Of a stretch of DNA of 64,000 nt, positions 45,372 through 54,144 are shown one piece after another. The DNA is from Holdemania massiliensis (GTDB taxonomy: Bacteria; Bacillota_I; Bacilli_A; Erysipelotrichales; Erysipelotrichaceae). The stretch spans positions 3,968,001-4,032,000 of the forward strand of contig NZ_JAKNTK010000001.1 of the NCBI RefSeq assembly GCF_022440805.1, given 5' to 3'. Made by a program: the position numbers and the translations under genes. The number at the start of each line of letters is the position of its first letter. The stretch's first letter is position 1. The notes under the pieces were generated by a model, which worked only from the letters and a program-made list of their open reading frames with translations, had not been told where the DNA came from and did not search any database.

Positions 45372-47162
45372 ATGAAGAAATTACTTGCCCTGACCCTGGG
45401 CGCCTGTTTGGCTCTGGGCTTAGGCGGCTGTGCGAATACGCCGGCTGAAAAAACACCGGAACCTCAACCTGAATCCGGCAACGAACAGTTTGATATCGTC
45501 ATCGTCGGCGCAGGCGGAGCCGGCCTGGCGGCCGCGGTCGAGGCGCACGAACAAGGTGCAGACAACATTCTGGTCTTAGAGAAGATGTCCTTTGCGGGCG
45601 GAAGCACCACGATGGCTTTCGGCGGCTTTAACTGTACGAACTCCCGGTTTATGGACGAACAGGGAAAAGAAGAAACACCGGTCATGTTGGTGGATAAAAT
45701 CATCAAGAACGGCGCCGGCTTTGCGGATGTGGATATGGCAGGCGTCATCGCCATTGAAACGCCGAAAGTCATCGAATGGCTGGACGGCTTCGGATCGGAA
45801 TGGGGAAAGATCCGCTACGCTGATCTGCATTGCCCAACTGACGGCACCATTCCCGGTGTGGAATTAGTCCGTGTTTTAAAAGAACAAGCCGAGAAAAACG
45901 GCATTGAAATCCGCTACAACAGTCCGGCTGTCGATCTGACAACAGATGAACACGGACGGGTTAACGGCGTGCAGGTCAAAGACGCCCATGGTGAATATAC
46001 GATTGATGCCCAAGCTGTCATTCTGGCGACCGGCGGTTATGAAAGCAATCCGGAAATGATCGCCAACTATGACAATCCTGGACTGGCCAACATTCATTTA
46101 GCTCCAAGTCAGGGCAATATGGGCGATGGTATCGTTATGGCGGAAAAACTGGGAGCGGAACTGGTCAACATGGATCTGATTCAGCTGTCCTGTGCAGTTG
46201 CGCCGTTCTCCATCCAGATGCAGCTGCCGATCAAAAACAACGGCGTCGTCTTCGTCAACAAGGAAGGCAAGCGCTTCACCAATGAATACAGCGAAGCCAG
46301 TTCAGATCGCCGGATTACTGAAGATATCCTGAAACAAACGGATGCGGAATGCTTCGGTGTTTATAATGAAACGATATACCAGACATTCATGGCGATTGAA
46401 GAGAAGGATTTCTTCGATGAATACCGGATGACTGGCATCGATAACAGCGGCACGGTGATCCAAGCGGATACGCTGGAAGAACTGGCTGAAAAGATGGGTG
46501 TGGATCAGGAAGCATTCCTGGCCACGATGAGCAGCTTAAAGACAGACGGCATCGGCAATGAAGAAGTTGTCAAGCTGGCTGATACCTACAAATCGGGCCC
46601 TTACTATGCCGTGAACTTAACGCCGGGCGTTATGGACACGCTGGGCGGTGTCAGAGCCGACACAACCGGACGTGTTCTCAACCAGGAAGGCAAGCCGATT
46701 AAGGGTCTGTATGCTGCCGGGGAAGTCATCGGTAATGTTCAGGGTGCTTATTATTCTGTTGGTCTGGGTGAAGCCGTCGTCTTCGGCCGGCTCTCTGCCC
46801 GCAATGCGATCGAATACATTCAGGACCGCCAAGGCTTAACCGAACACGTTCCATTTGACCGCACTCCGGTCCAGTCAGAAGGTTCAGAAACCGTCAAAGG
46901 CAGCTTCACAGACGGTACTTATACCGGCGAAGGTCAGGGCAATAACGGACCGATTAAGGTTGAAGTCATCGTTAAAGACGGAAGCATCACTGAAATCAAC
47001 GTTTTAGAACAGGCTGAAACAGCGAATATCTATGCCGGGGCTGCAGAACAGTTCATTCCAGAGCTGATCAGAACGCAGAATCTGGATCTTGATGCCGTTT
47101 CCGGCGCTACCAATTCCAGCAATGGCATCCGGGAAGCCGTCAAGAACGCGCTGGGACAATAA
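45372..47162 (+). CDS. Secreted flavinylated FAD-dependent reductase, domain order reversed, variant active site
   Basis: A 596-residue lipoprotein (LGGC, Cys20) behind AAGGAGG. Here the FAD domain comes first (IVIVGAGGAGLAA near 43) and the FMN-binding domain is at the C-terminus (~510-596), ending in SGAT with FMN expected on Thr580. The active-site motifs are altered: MDTLGGV has no His pair, and the GGIHGxNR stretch reads GNVQGAYYSVGLGEA, with no Arg. It should act on an acceptor other than fumarate. It has its own promoter and is followed by a terminator and a tetR gene on the same strand. Confidence 0.93.
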   Translation: MKKLLALTLGACLALGLGGCANTPAEKTPEPQPESGNEQFDIVIVGAGGAGLAAAVEAHEQGADNILVLEKMSFAGGSTTMAFGGFNCTNSRFMDEQGKEETPVMLVDKIIKNGAGFADVDMAGVIAIETPKVIEWLDGFGSEWGKIRYADLHCPTDGTIPGVELVRVLKEQAEKNGIEIRYNSPAVDLTTDEHGRVNGVQVKDAHGEYTIDAQAVILATGGYESNPEMIANYDNPGLANIHLAPSQGNMGDGIVMAEKLGAELVNMDLIQLSCAVAPFSIQMQLPIKNNGVVFVNKEGKRFTNEYSEASSDRRITEDILKQTDAECFGVYNETIYQTFMAIEEKDFFDEYRMTGIDNSGTVIQADTLEELAEKMGVDQEAFLATMSSLKTDGIGNEEVVKLADTYKSGPYYAVNLTPGVMDTLGGVRADTTGRVLNQEGKPIKGLYAAGEVIGNVQGAYYSVGLGEAVVFGRLSARNAIEYIQDRQGLTEHVPFDRTPVQSEGSETVKGSFTDGTYTGEGQGNNGPIKVEVIVKDGSITEINVLEQAETANIYAGAAEQFIPELIRTQNLDLDAVSGATNSSNGIREAVKNALGQ

Positions 47163-47200
47163 CCAGCGGAACACTCAATTCAAAATAAGATATATCCAAG

Positions 47201-47241
47201 CAGAAAGGAAGCGCCGGAATTAGGGTTTCCTTTCTTTTGCT
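47201..47241 (+). terminator. Terminator of the 45372 reductase
   Basis: GCAGAAAGGAA and TTCCTTTC arms flank a loop and are followed by TTTTGC. The rest of the 354-bp gap up to the tetR gene holds no gene; a TATAAT-like box lies near 47435. Confidence 0.7.
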
Positions 47242-47516
47242 TCCCGTCTGAGCAGAATAAGAAAATAAGCGGCATCGACAACTCAAAAGATTGTTTTGAG
47301 CTTTTACGCTTCTCCTTGATTGATTCCGCGGTGAAACGATGCTCCGCCTTTTCAGACGCTTTGGCTTCCTGACTTTGATTGGACCATCAGGAATTGTTTG
47401 AAAGAGGTATACTCTAAAATCCTTTATTGATATAATTAGAAGTAATCGTGGTATGGGGATGGTTTTTCCTTCGCTTTTTAAGCCGCGGCATTTCTTTTAC
47501 AGAACGGAAGATGATG

Positions 47517-48128
47517 ATGACCTATTCAAACAGTAAAACCAAGCAGCGAATTTTAGACGTTGCCGTTACCTATTTCACCTTGTATGGTTATGAAGGTACC
47601 AATCTTGAAGACATTGGCAAAGCCCTGGGCTTATCCCGGGGTCCGCTTTATTATTATTTTAAGAATAAAAATGATCTTTATCTGGCCGCTATCCGATATC
47701 AGATGGAAATTTCCTCACAGGATCTGCAGCGGATTTATGCGGAAGACCTGGATGTTTTCAGCAAAATCTGCCGGGATCTGACCTACTGTACCTCCTATCG
47801 GAAGATTAACCGGGATACCGATCATAACACCGGCGAAGGGCCGACGCTGGAAGAAATTGCGAAATACAGCAGGCACTTGTTCTCCCTGCGCAAAACGGCT
47901 TTAACAACAGCTCAGGCACAGAATATCATCCGTCCGGATGCCAACCTCAATGAAATGACAAGCTTTATCTATCTGTATTACTATGGGATTCAGGGCTTCA
48001 ATCATGAAAACGAGCTGTATCACATGCTGGACTTTAACCCCAACGAGCAGGCCATGGAAATCTTCCGGGAGACGTTCATTGCCAAATACGCGGTGAACCC
48101 TGAGAAATGGCTCAAAAAGGAAACTTGA
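47517..48128 (+). CDS. TetR-family regulator next to the 45372 reductase
   Basis: Three consecutive ATG codons (47511, 47514, 47517) follow GGAAG; the third has the best spacing and gives 203 residues. The N-terminal helix-turn-helix is clear: KTKQRILDVAVTYFTLYGYE, TNLEDIGKALGLSRGPLYYY, and FKNKNDLYLAAI. The ligand domain is unrecognised. Its position after a secreted reductase matches the other TetR-reductase pair at the right edge, so it probably controls the reductase. Confidence 0.92.
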   Translation: MTYSNSKTKQRILDVAVTYFTLYGYEGTNLEDIGKALGLSRGPLYYYFKNKNDLYLAAIRYQMEISSQDLQRIYAEDLDVFSKICRDLTYCTSYRKINRDTDHNTGEGPTLEEIAKYSRHLFSLRKTALTTAQAQNIIRPDANLNEMTSFIYLYYYGIQGFNHENELYHMLDFNPNEQAMEIFRETFIAKYAVNPEKWLKKET

Positions 48129-48136
48129 CGATCAAA

Positions 48137-48169
48137 ATAAAACCTCCGTCGCTGTGGCGGAGGTTTTAT
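48137..48169 (+). terminator. Terminator of the tetR gene
   Basis: AAAACCTCCG and CGGAGGTTTT arms with a short loop. Confidence 0.85.
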
Positions 48170-48283
48170 ACGTACTGATCCTCGGTAAAGGAATAATTGT
48201 TTTCAGGCAGCCGCTCGCAGCATAAAAAGCTCCCGAAAATACCGCTCAGCCGCGGTTATAATCCAGACCGCTGAGCGCTGAGC

Positions 48284-49477
48284 TTATTGATTCAGAATAA
48301 TCTCCACCCATTGCCGGCCGGCAGCTTCTGCTTCTTCCAGCTGCTTTGGTGATGGCTTAAACCGGACTTTGAATGCCGGCATAACCTGGATTCGCAGCTG
48401 TTTCAGGCGTTCTTCCAGGTGCGCAAAGGCTTCGCCGCTCCAGCCATAGCTGCCAAAAACCGCGGCATACTTGCCGCCGTGAATCACCGGATTCATCAAT
48501 GACAGAACAGCCCATACCGGCGGCAGGGCTTCCGCCAGAATCGTCGGCGATCCCAGCAAAAATCCTCGCGCGTTTTCAATCTTTTCCACAACTTCGGCAA
48601 CGGATGTCTGTGTCAGTTCAACCAGCTCAGCCTGCCAGCCGGCACTTTCGATTCCGCGGGCTGCCGCCTGCGCCAGCTGTTCGGTATATCCATAGGCGCT
48701 GACATAAGCCAAAATCAGTTTGTTTTCCAGCTGCGGTTCTGCATTCCATTTTCGATACTGCGCAAACATTTCCGGCAGCCTGCAGTCCAAGATCGGCCCA
48801 TGACCCGGACAAATCATGTTCAGTTTCAGAGGTTCAACTTTATCCAGCGCCTTCTGCATAAACGGCCGGAACGGCTTTAAAATATGATCATAATAATACT
48901 TTAATGCCCGCTCATAGCCATTGTGATCCTGAACTTCGCTCAGCCGCAGCCCCTCAAACGCATAATGCGCTCCGAAGGAATCACAGGTAAAGAGAATTCC
49001 ATCTTCCTGAACCCAGGTATACATGGTATCCGGCCAATGCAGATTCGGGACGATCATAAACTGCAATGTTTTTCCACCCAGGTCCAATGTCTGCCCCTCT
49101 TTCACCGCCAGCGCTTTAAAGTCACGGTTGACGATCTCTTTCAAAAACTGCAGCGCCGCCGGACTGCCGATCACGGTCAGATTCGGATTGATCGCCAAAC
49201 ATTTTTCGATCGAACCGGCATGATCCGGTTCTGTATGATTCACGATTAAATAATCGACGTCACAAAGCGAAACTACCTTCTCAATCTTCTGTTGAAATTC
49301 TTCAAAGAAAGGAAGTTTTACCGTTTCGATCAAGGCGTTTTTTTCCGTTCCCTTCAAAAGATAAGAATTATAAGTCGTTCCAAATTCAGTTTCCATAATG
49401 ATATCAAAAACCTTCAGCTGGGCATCCTGAACCCCTGTCCAGATTAAATCCTGCGTTAACTGTTCGTTGACTGTCAT
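48284..49477 (-). CDS. Flavodiiron protein (A-type flavoprotein, oxygen/NO reductase)
   Basis: The start is ATG 49477, 8 nt after AGGAG; upstream in-frame ATGs lack a site. The 397-residue protein has a metallo-beta-lactamase-like diiron domain with HTEPDHAGS (His-x-Glu-x-Asp) and a later ICPGHGPIL His. A C-terminal flavodoxin domain (~255-397) opens LAYVSAYGYTEQLAQ. Such enzymes reduce O2 to water or NO to N2O in the cytosol of anaerobes, with rubredoxin or a similar donor. It lies 1.4 kb from the rubrerythrin/PerR operon, making a small oxidative-stress area. The 290 bp upstream (49478-49767) holds no gene I can see. Confidence 0.95.
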   Translation of the reverse strand: MTVNEQLTQDLIWTGVQDAQLKVFDIIMETEFGTTYNSYLLKGTEKNALIETVKLPFFEEFQQKIEKVVSLCDVDYLIVNHTEPDHAGSIEKCLAINPNLTVIGSPAALQFLKEIVNRDFKALAVKEGQTLDLGGKTLQFMIVPNLHWPDTMYTWVQEDGILFTCDSFGAHYAFEGLRLSEVQDHNGYERALKYYYDHILKPFRPFMQKALDKVEPLKLNMICPGHGPILDCRLPEMFAQYRKWNAEPQLENKLILAYVSAYGYTEQLAQAAARGIESAGWQAELVELTQTSVAEVVEKIENARGFLLGSPTILAEALPPVWAVLSLMNPVIHGGKYAAVFGSYGWSGEAFAHLEERLKQLRIQVMPAFKVRFKPSPKQLEEAEAAGRQWVEIILNQ

Positions 49478-49767
49478 CTTCATCACTCCTTTATTCATTT
49501 TTCCCATTCCCTTAGAAATTAACAGGAAACTTTTTTCAGCAGATTCATCATAATCAAAACGATCCTTGATTTCTATTGTAATGCTCATATCAAGCATGAA
49601 AGGAGCAGAGTAAGCCGGACTGATCCTGTTTTTCAGAAGAAACGATTCCGTTTCAGGATCATTTACGCTGCTTTCTCACTTTTCTTACGGGTCCTGATTT
49701 ATCCTGATTTAATTATGATTACGAACAATTATAGACCTTTTTCGCGCAATCTGCCATGAAATCCGGA

Positions 49768-49796
49768 TTGATTCCGATAACGAATCGTGCTATATT
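49768..49796 (+). promoter_or_regulatory. Promoter of the cold-shock gene
   Basis: TTGATT (49768-49773) and TATATT (49791-49796), 17-bp spacer, with TGC before the -10 box. It predicts a leader of about 95 nt, long as usual for csp genes. Confidence 0.7.
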
Positions 49797-49818
49797 GTAG
49801 ATAGATTTTGAGGCTATA

Positions 49819-49879
49819 ACTATAATTTCACATGGGGAAGGATAGTTAATGTCCATCCGCATGGGTTTTTTATTATAGT
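49819..49879 (+). promoter_or_regulatory. Structured 5' leader of the cold-shock gene
   Basis: ACTATAAT (49819-49826) and ATTATAGT (49872-49879) can pair perfectly and enclose a smaller CCAT/ATGG hairpin followed by six T. The long-range stem ends just before the ribosome site AGGAGG. It could act as a temperature-sensitive RNA switch or as an attenuator; both are inference. Confidence 0.45.
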
Positions 49880-49897
49880 GGCATAGGAGGACAGTTC

Positions 49898-50098
49898 ATG
49901 GTCACAGGAAAAGTAAAATGGTTTAATGCAGAAAAAGGCTACGGATTCATTACCACCGATGAAGGGAAAGATGTTTTCGTTCATTATTCCGCGATTCAGA
50001 TCGACGGTTTTAAAACGCTGGATGACGGCGATGCCGTCAGCTTTGAAGTCGTACAGAGCGACCGCGGCGAACAGGCTGCGAATGTCTGCAAGCTTTAA
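49898..50098 (+). CDS. Cold-shock protein (CspA family)
   Basis: A 66-residue single cold-shock domain. RNP1 is [12 protein letters not shown]2 VFVHYSAIQ, and it opens [16 protein letters not shown]. It is a cytosolic nucleic-acid chaperone that keeps mRNA unstructured at low temperature or in rapid growth. Good AGGAGG site. It has its own promoter, structured leader and terminator. Confidence 0.98.
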   Translation: MVTGKVKWFNAEKGYGFITTDEGKDVFVHYSAIQIDGFKTLDDGDAVSFEVVQSDRGEQAANVCKL

Positions 50099-50116
50099 TT
50101 TCACTGACAAAGCGAC

Positions 50117-50145
50117 AAAAGCACTCCTGTGAGTGCTTTTTCTTT
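50117..50145 (+). terminator. Terminator of the cold-shock gene
   Basis: AAAAGCACTC and GAGTGCTTTT with a four-base loop and a T-run. Confidence 0.9.
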
Positions 50146-50200
50146 ACTCGGGCAGAGTGTTTTTAAGGCTCTGCCTGATCCTTCTTTCTAATCCAATTTC

Positions 50201-50782
50201 CTAAGCTGCCGCATAAATGAAACAGGCGACATTCACTTCCGCCTTTTGCTTCATCCAATAGCACTCTACCGGAAACGGAAGTTCCTGGGTATCCAATTCC
50301 AACGTATCATTCTGACGGTCCTGAACAAACAGCCACAGCGCATCCGGGTAATCCTTCGGTTTTGTCCCCTTCAGCAGATGTTCCAGCTCAGCACTGAGCT
50401 TTCTTTCCTTCTTCACTTTAACAAATTCCAGTCCCTGATTCTGATCCAGCCGCTGCTTGTGCAGAACCAGCTGACTGATCATCTTCACGAGCCATTCCCC
50501 ATTCCAGGGCTCCATCAGTCCCTTTTGAATTTTCCAGCAGGGATAGCCGGAAATCGTCTGCGGGGAAAGGATCAGGACAGGCTCTTTAAACGATGCGGCA
50601 AGCTGCGGACTGATCGCCGCAGAGGAGCAGAGAATCGTCTGATCCCAGGTTTCTTTGGAAAGGGCAGTGTCTATAATTTGGATGTATTCAATGATAAGCT
50701 CACCCGTCTGATGACGGATGCGGTGAACCTGATCCTCGGCCTGCGGATCAAACGGGTCACATTGCAGGATTCTGATTTTCAT
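50201..50782 (-). CDS. Protein of unknown function
   Basis: A 193-residue soluble protein behind GGAGG. It opens MKIRILQCDPFDPQAEDQVH and has no signal peptide, membrane segment or motif I recognise. The first ~70 residues (TALSKETWDQTILCSSAAIS, ISGYPCWKIQKGLMEPW) could be a flavodoxin- or receiver-like alpha/beta fold. The second half is charged (KVKKERKLSAELEHLLKG). It is monocistronic between the cold-shock gene and rubrerythrin. Confidence 0.7.
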   Translation of the reverse strand: MKIRILQCDPFDPQAEDQVHRIRHQTGELIIEYIQIIDTALSKETWDQTILCSSAAISPQLAASFKEPVLILSPQTISGYPCWKIQKGLMEPWNGEWLVKMISQLVLHKQRLDQNQGLEFVKVKKERKLSAELEHLLKGTKPKDYPDALWLFVQDRQNDTLELDTQELPFPVECYWMKQKAEVNVACFIYAAA

Positions 50783-50862
50783 TGTGGTCTATCCTCCGAT
50801 TCTGTTTTCAGTGTATGAATCAGTCTCGAAAAATATGTGTTCCTTTCCTGCCTTTCAAAGTG

Positions 50863-50890
50863 AAAAAAAGGGTCCGCAGTGGGATCCTTT
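50863..50890 (-). terminator. Terminator of the perR-rubrerythrin operon
   Basis: On the - strand, AAGGATCC and GGACCCTT (one G-U pair) are followed by a T-run. Confidence 0.75.
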
Positions 50891-50902
50891 CAATCAGAGA
50901 AA

Positions 50903-51442
50903 TTAATAGTTTGCTTTTTCAACTTCAAAGAAGGATTTAGCATAGCCGCACAGCGGGCACAGACCCGGAGCGTTCTTGCCGACCATGGTATAGCCGCAGA
51001 TCTGGCATTTCCACATGACGTCTTCTTCTTTCTTGAAGACTTTGTCTTCCTTGACATTGCTTAACAGAGCCAGGTAACGTTCTTCATGGCGCTTTTCGAT
51101 CTTCGCAACCATATCCATCTGTGCTGCGATCTTATTGAAGCCTTCTTCGCGGGCAACTTTGGCGAATTCTGCATACATATCCGTCCATTCATAGTTTTCA
51201 CCATTGGCCGCATCCTGCAGATTGACGTCAGTTGTCGGGATCTGATCACCATGCAGAGCCTTGAACCACAGCATCGCATGTTCCTGTTCGTTGCGGGCGG
51301 TTTCCTCAAAGATGTTGGCGATCTGTTCCATGCCTTCAGCACGAGCCTTCATCGCATAGTAAGTGTACTTGTTGCGAGCCTGAGATTCTCCGGCAAAAGC
51401 GCTCATTAAGTTCTGTTCAGTTCTTGATCCTTTTAATTCCAT
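50903..51442 (-). CDS. Rubrerythrin
   Basis: The 179-residue protein has an N-terminal four-helix diiron domain with the Glu-rich motifs of rubrerythrin ([28 protein letters not shown], and [14 protein letters not shown]) and a C-terminal rubredoxin-like Fe(Cys)4 domain (CQICGY...CPLCGY). It reduces hydrogen peroxide to water in the cytosol of anaerobes. It overlaps the upstream perR-type gene by 10 bp, so both are expressed together under peroxide control. Confidence 0.97.
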   Translation of the reverse strand: MELKGSRTEQNLMSAFAGESQARNKYTYYAMKARAEGMEQIANIFEETARNEQEHAMLWFKALHGDQIPTTDVNLQDAANGENYEWTDMYAEFAKVAREEGFNKIAAQMDMVAKIEKRHEERYLALLSNVKEDKVFKKEEDVMWKCQICGYTMVGKNAPGLCPLCGYAKSFFEVEKANY

Positions 51443-51858
51443 TGTTCTTTACCTCTTTCTTTCTCTTTTTCCTGTTTGTCTTTACACTCGTTGCAGCAGC
51501 CTTCCAACGAAATATTCAGATCTTCCACGCTGACGCCCATCTGGTCTTCAACCTGGCGGATCATCTGCTCCTCCACGGAGAATGAAACGTCGAAATACCG
51601 CTTACAGTATCGACAATAGAAGTGATGATGTTTTTTCGGATTTCCATCGTACATGAATCCGGTGCTGCGGTCCTGAAACTTCTGTATTTCGCCCATTTCC
51701 GTCAACAGATTCAAGTTGCGGTAGACGGTCGCGATCCCGATGGAGGGATCCGCCTGCTTCACTTTTTGATAAACCTGATCGGCGTTCAAGTGAATTCCTT
51801 CTCCGCGCATCACATCCAAGATCAGCTGGCGTTGCCTTGAATTCCTGCGAATCATCAT
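51433..51858 (-). CDS. perR: Fur-family regulator, PerR-like
   Basis: The 141-residue protein has a winged helix ([20 protein letters not shown], then [14 protein letters not shown]) and a metal domain. The Cys pairs CRYC and CCNEC form the structural zinc site. HLNADQVY, the Asp in [13 protein letters not shown], the following His cluster and FDV match the regulatory-metal ligands of PerR (Asp rather than Glu or Asn). It is followed by rubrerythrin and preceded by a Fur/PerR box on the promoter, so peroxide-responsive autorepression is likely. Zur or Fur function is less likely but not excluded. Confidence 0.88.
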   Translation of the reverse strand: MMIRRNSRQRQLILDVMRGEGIHLNADQVYQKVKQADPSIGIATVYRNLNLLTEMGEIQKFQDRSTGFMYDGNPKKHHHFYCRYCKRYFDVSFSVEEQMIRQVEDQMGVSVEDLNISLEGCCNECKDKQEKEKERGKEQWN

Positions 51859-51871
51859 CTCACCTCCTAAT

Positions 51872-51890
51872 AACGATAACTGTTATCATT
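51872..51890. promoter_or_regulatory. Fur/PerR box
   Basis: Read on the - strand: AATGATAAC-A-GTTATCGTT, a 9-1-9 inverted repeat with one mismatched pair. It abuts the -10 box and precedes the start codon by 14 bp, so binding would block transcription. Confidence 0.85.
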
Positions 51891-51915
51891 ATAGCATAAG
51901 TTTTTAGATCGTCAA
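51888..51915 (-). promoter_or_regulatory. perR-rubrerythrin promoter
   Basis: On the - strand TTGACG (51915-51910) and TATAAT (51893-51888), 16-bp spacer, overlapping the Fur/PerR box. Confidence 0.85.
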
Positions 51916-52039
51916 GAGGTCTACCGACATTTTAATCCGAATTTTTTCATTATTGAGCTTCCGCTTTTCCTGTGGAGGATCGCAGCGGATCTTATGGCAG
52001 GCGCAAAAGAAAACGGGATAGGCTTCCCGCTTTCTTTCC

Positions 52040-52846
52040 TTAATGAACGTAATAGACCTGACGGACAGATTTGCCGAAGTACGGGCTTTCCGGATCATAC
52101 CATTCCGGACGTGTGCTGCCCTCTTTGTTATAGGACCACTGCAGTGAATTCACTACGTATTCAGTCGGATCAATTTCAATCCAGTCATTGACTTCCAACA
52201 GTTTGGCGATGATCGTCGGCTGCTTTTCGCCCATCGCAGCCCAGCCTTCAGCACCATAGAGCGTTTCCAGATATAACGCCGCTGCTTTCTGTGCTTCTTC
52301 CGAGGCTGGATCCATCAGCTTCGCCGTGCCTTTGATCTGAACGCCGTAGGAGTTGAAATAATCATTTTTATAGGCAATGTATTCTTCTTCCGGAATCTGC
52401 TTGTACCAGTACAGCACAACCTTCGGATTCTTTGCGATATGCACGCATTTTTCAGTGCCTTTTTCACTGGAAGCATAGAGCTTCATCGTCTGAGGATCCA
52501 GAACAAATTCGACCGAGGACAACCCTGGCTCATTATTGTAGGAGGTAGCGATTTGATACATTTCACGATAAGCATAGATGGTCTGACCTGCTTCATCGGT
52601 TTTTAACGGCCAGCCCCGCAGATAATCCAGAGCCAGTTCGCGGATTTCCGGCTGACTCAGCTGCTGACTTTCATCAATGGCTACCGAAGCTGTCGTCAAC
52701 GCATCTTCCATTTTGATATAACCGTTGGCTTCCGGATTCTTAACCCAGCCTTCCGCTTCCAACTCCGCATCGGTTTTCTGAGCCGGAGCTGTGCTGCAGC
52801 CTGCCAGAAGCAAAGCTGCCAAAAACAACATTCCTAATTTCTTCAT
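52040..52846 (-). CDS. Secreted pyridoxamine-5'-phosphate-oxidase-like (flavin split-barrel) lipoprotein
   Basis: A 268-residue lipoprotein (lipobox LLAGC, Cys17). The body resembles the FMN-binding split barrel: SSVEFVLDPQTMKLYASSEK, HIAKNPKVVLYWYKQIP, and GVQIKGTAKLMDPASEEAQK. PNPOx-like proteins are normally cytosolic; a secreted one is odd and fits the flavin-rich cell surface implied by this window. It may bind FMN, F420 or haem. A divergent AraC-family gene lies 123 bp upstream and is its likely regulator. Confidence 0.85.
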   Translation of the reverse strand: MKKLGMLFLAALLLAGCSTAPAQKTDAELEAEGWVKNPEANGYIKMEDALTTASVAIDESQQLSQPEIRELALDYLRGWPLKTDEAGQTIYAYREMYQIATSYNNEPGLSSVEFVLDPQTMKLYASSEKGTEKCVHIAKNPKVVLYWYKQIPEEEYIAYKNDYFNSYGVQIKGTAKLMDPASEEAQKAAALYLETLYGAEGWAAMGEKQPTIIAKLLEVNDWIEIDPTEYVVNSLQWSYNKEGSTRPEWYDPESPYFGKSVRQVYYVH

Positions 52847-52969
52847 TATTCTTCCCTCTTTCTATGTTCTTATCATGTCATATTGTTTATTTTCACACAA
52901 GATTCCAATCAGACCGACTAGGATAAAATTCAGAACTTCGATATAATAATTTAAAGGAGAATCCAGCCA

Positions 52970-53833
52970 ATGAAATACCGCAATTTATTAATACCTGATC
53001 AAAGCTGTTCGGATTCTGTTTCCTCTGTTCTGCAGAAATATCAATATCAGATTTTCGCTTACCGGCATACTTTTCAGAACCGTGTTCGCCAGTTGTCCAA
53101 TGTCCTGATTCCTCATATCAAGCTGGCGGTGATCCGGCAGGGAGAATGCTCCGTCACCATTCAAGGTCAGACCTTTCATGCCGGGCCTGGCGATTTATTC
53201 CTGATTCCGCCTTATCTGCTTCACAGCGCTCAGTTCATCACGGATTCATTAGAAACTTATGAGCTGCTTTTTCAAGTCAGCGGTCTGTTCAATCAGGAGC
53301 AATGGCTGACCTTATTTCACCATCAGCTCTGGTTTAAGCAGCTGATTGATGAGCCGACTTTTGAGCTGATCCGTTATTGGATTGACAACGCGGAAAAACA
53401 GAATGCCGGTTATGTTTTAGGTCTTCAACATTTAATCAGCCTGCTTGCGGTCATGATGCTCAAAAATAATCAAGGCCCCTTTATCTCAGCCAGCGCAGAC
53501 AGCGCCATGCTTTCCACCGCAGAGAAATTTTTATATGAACTGGAAAAATCCGATGAAGCGCTAAGCGTTCAGGATTATTGCGACCGCCTGCATGTTTCTC
53601 AAAGTTATCTGTGCCGCTGTACGCTGGCTATCATTCAGCTGTCACCGCAGTCCTTAATTATTCAGCATCGGTTATACCGCTCACTGACGCTGCTTGCCGA
53701 TCCGGATTTATCAGTCCGGCAGATATCAGAACAGCTGCATTATCTGCATCCCAGTTATTTTTCCAAACAGTTTAAGGCGACGTTTTCCCTGACGCCCAAT
53801 GCGTATCGGAGAATATACTATCGAAAACCTTAA
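52970..53833 (+). CDS. AraC-family transcriptional regulator with cupin domain
   Basis: The 287-residue protein opens with a cupin-like sensor (VTIQGQTFHAGPGDLFLIPP, then YLLHSAQFITDSLETYELLF). The C-terminal ~95 residues form the paired HTH (YCDRLHVSQSYLCRC, VRQISEQLHYLHPSYFSKQF). It is divergent from the flavin lipoprotein gene at 52040. Behind AAAGGAG. Confidence 0.94.
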   Translation: MKYRNLLIPDQSCSDSVSSVLQKYQYQIFAYRHTFQNRVRQLSNVLIPHIKLAVIRQGECSVTIQGQTFHAGPGDLFLIPPYLLHSAQFITDSLETYELLFQVSGLFNQEQWLTLFHHQLWFKQLIDEPTFELIRYWIDNAEKQNAGYVLGLQHLISLLAVMMLKNNQGPFISASADSAMLSTAEKFLYELEKSDEALSVQDYCDRLHVSQSYLCRCTLAIIQLSPQSLIIQHRLYRSLTLLADPDLSVRQISEQLHYLHPSYFSKQFKATFSLTPNAYRRIYYRKP

Positions 53834-54144
53834 CGGATACCCAAACTAGACCGCTGCGCAGCAAAAGCATTACCATCATCAAATTCAGCTGCAAGAAAAC
53901 GAACTTAGATCTGCGGAAATGAAGCATAAAAGACCGCGGGAATGATCTCTTTCACAGGCGGCAAACACGGAAAGACCAAAGCAGAAGACAAGCATAAACG
54001 GGCTGTCATTCATTATTCAACGTAATTTTTGTTATAAATCACCATTTTTCATCGTAAAAAGTGTTATATTCTATCTAAATATCGTTGTATTTTATGTAAT
54101 TCTGCGGTATTCTGATCCTATACTCAGATAAGGGAGAGGTGTAC
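53834..54144. other. 311-bp gap with no gene seen
   Basis: The stretch between the AraC gene and the ATPase gene carries no open frame of useful length and no clear terminator. Toward 54050-54110 it becomes AT-rich, probably the promoter of the ATPase operon, but the boxes are not convincing. Confidence 0.5.
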
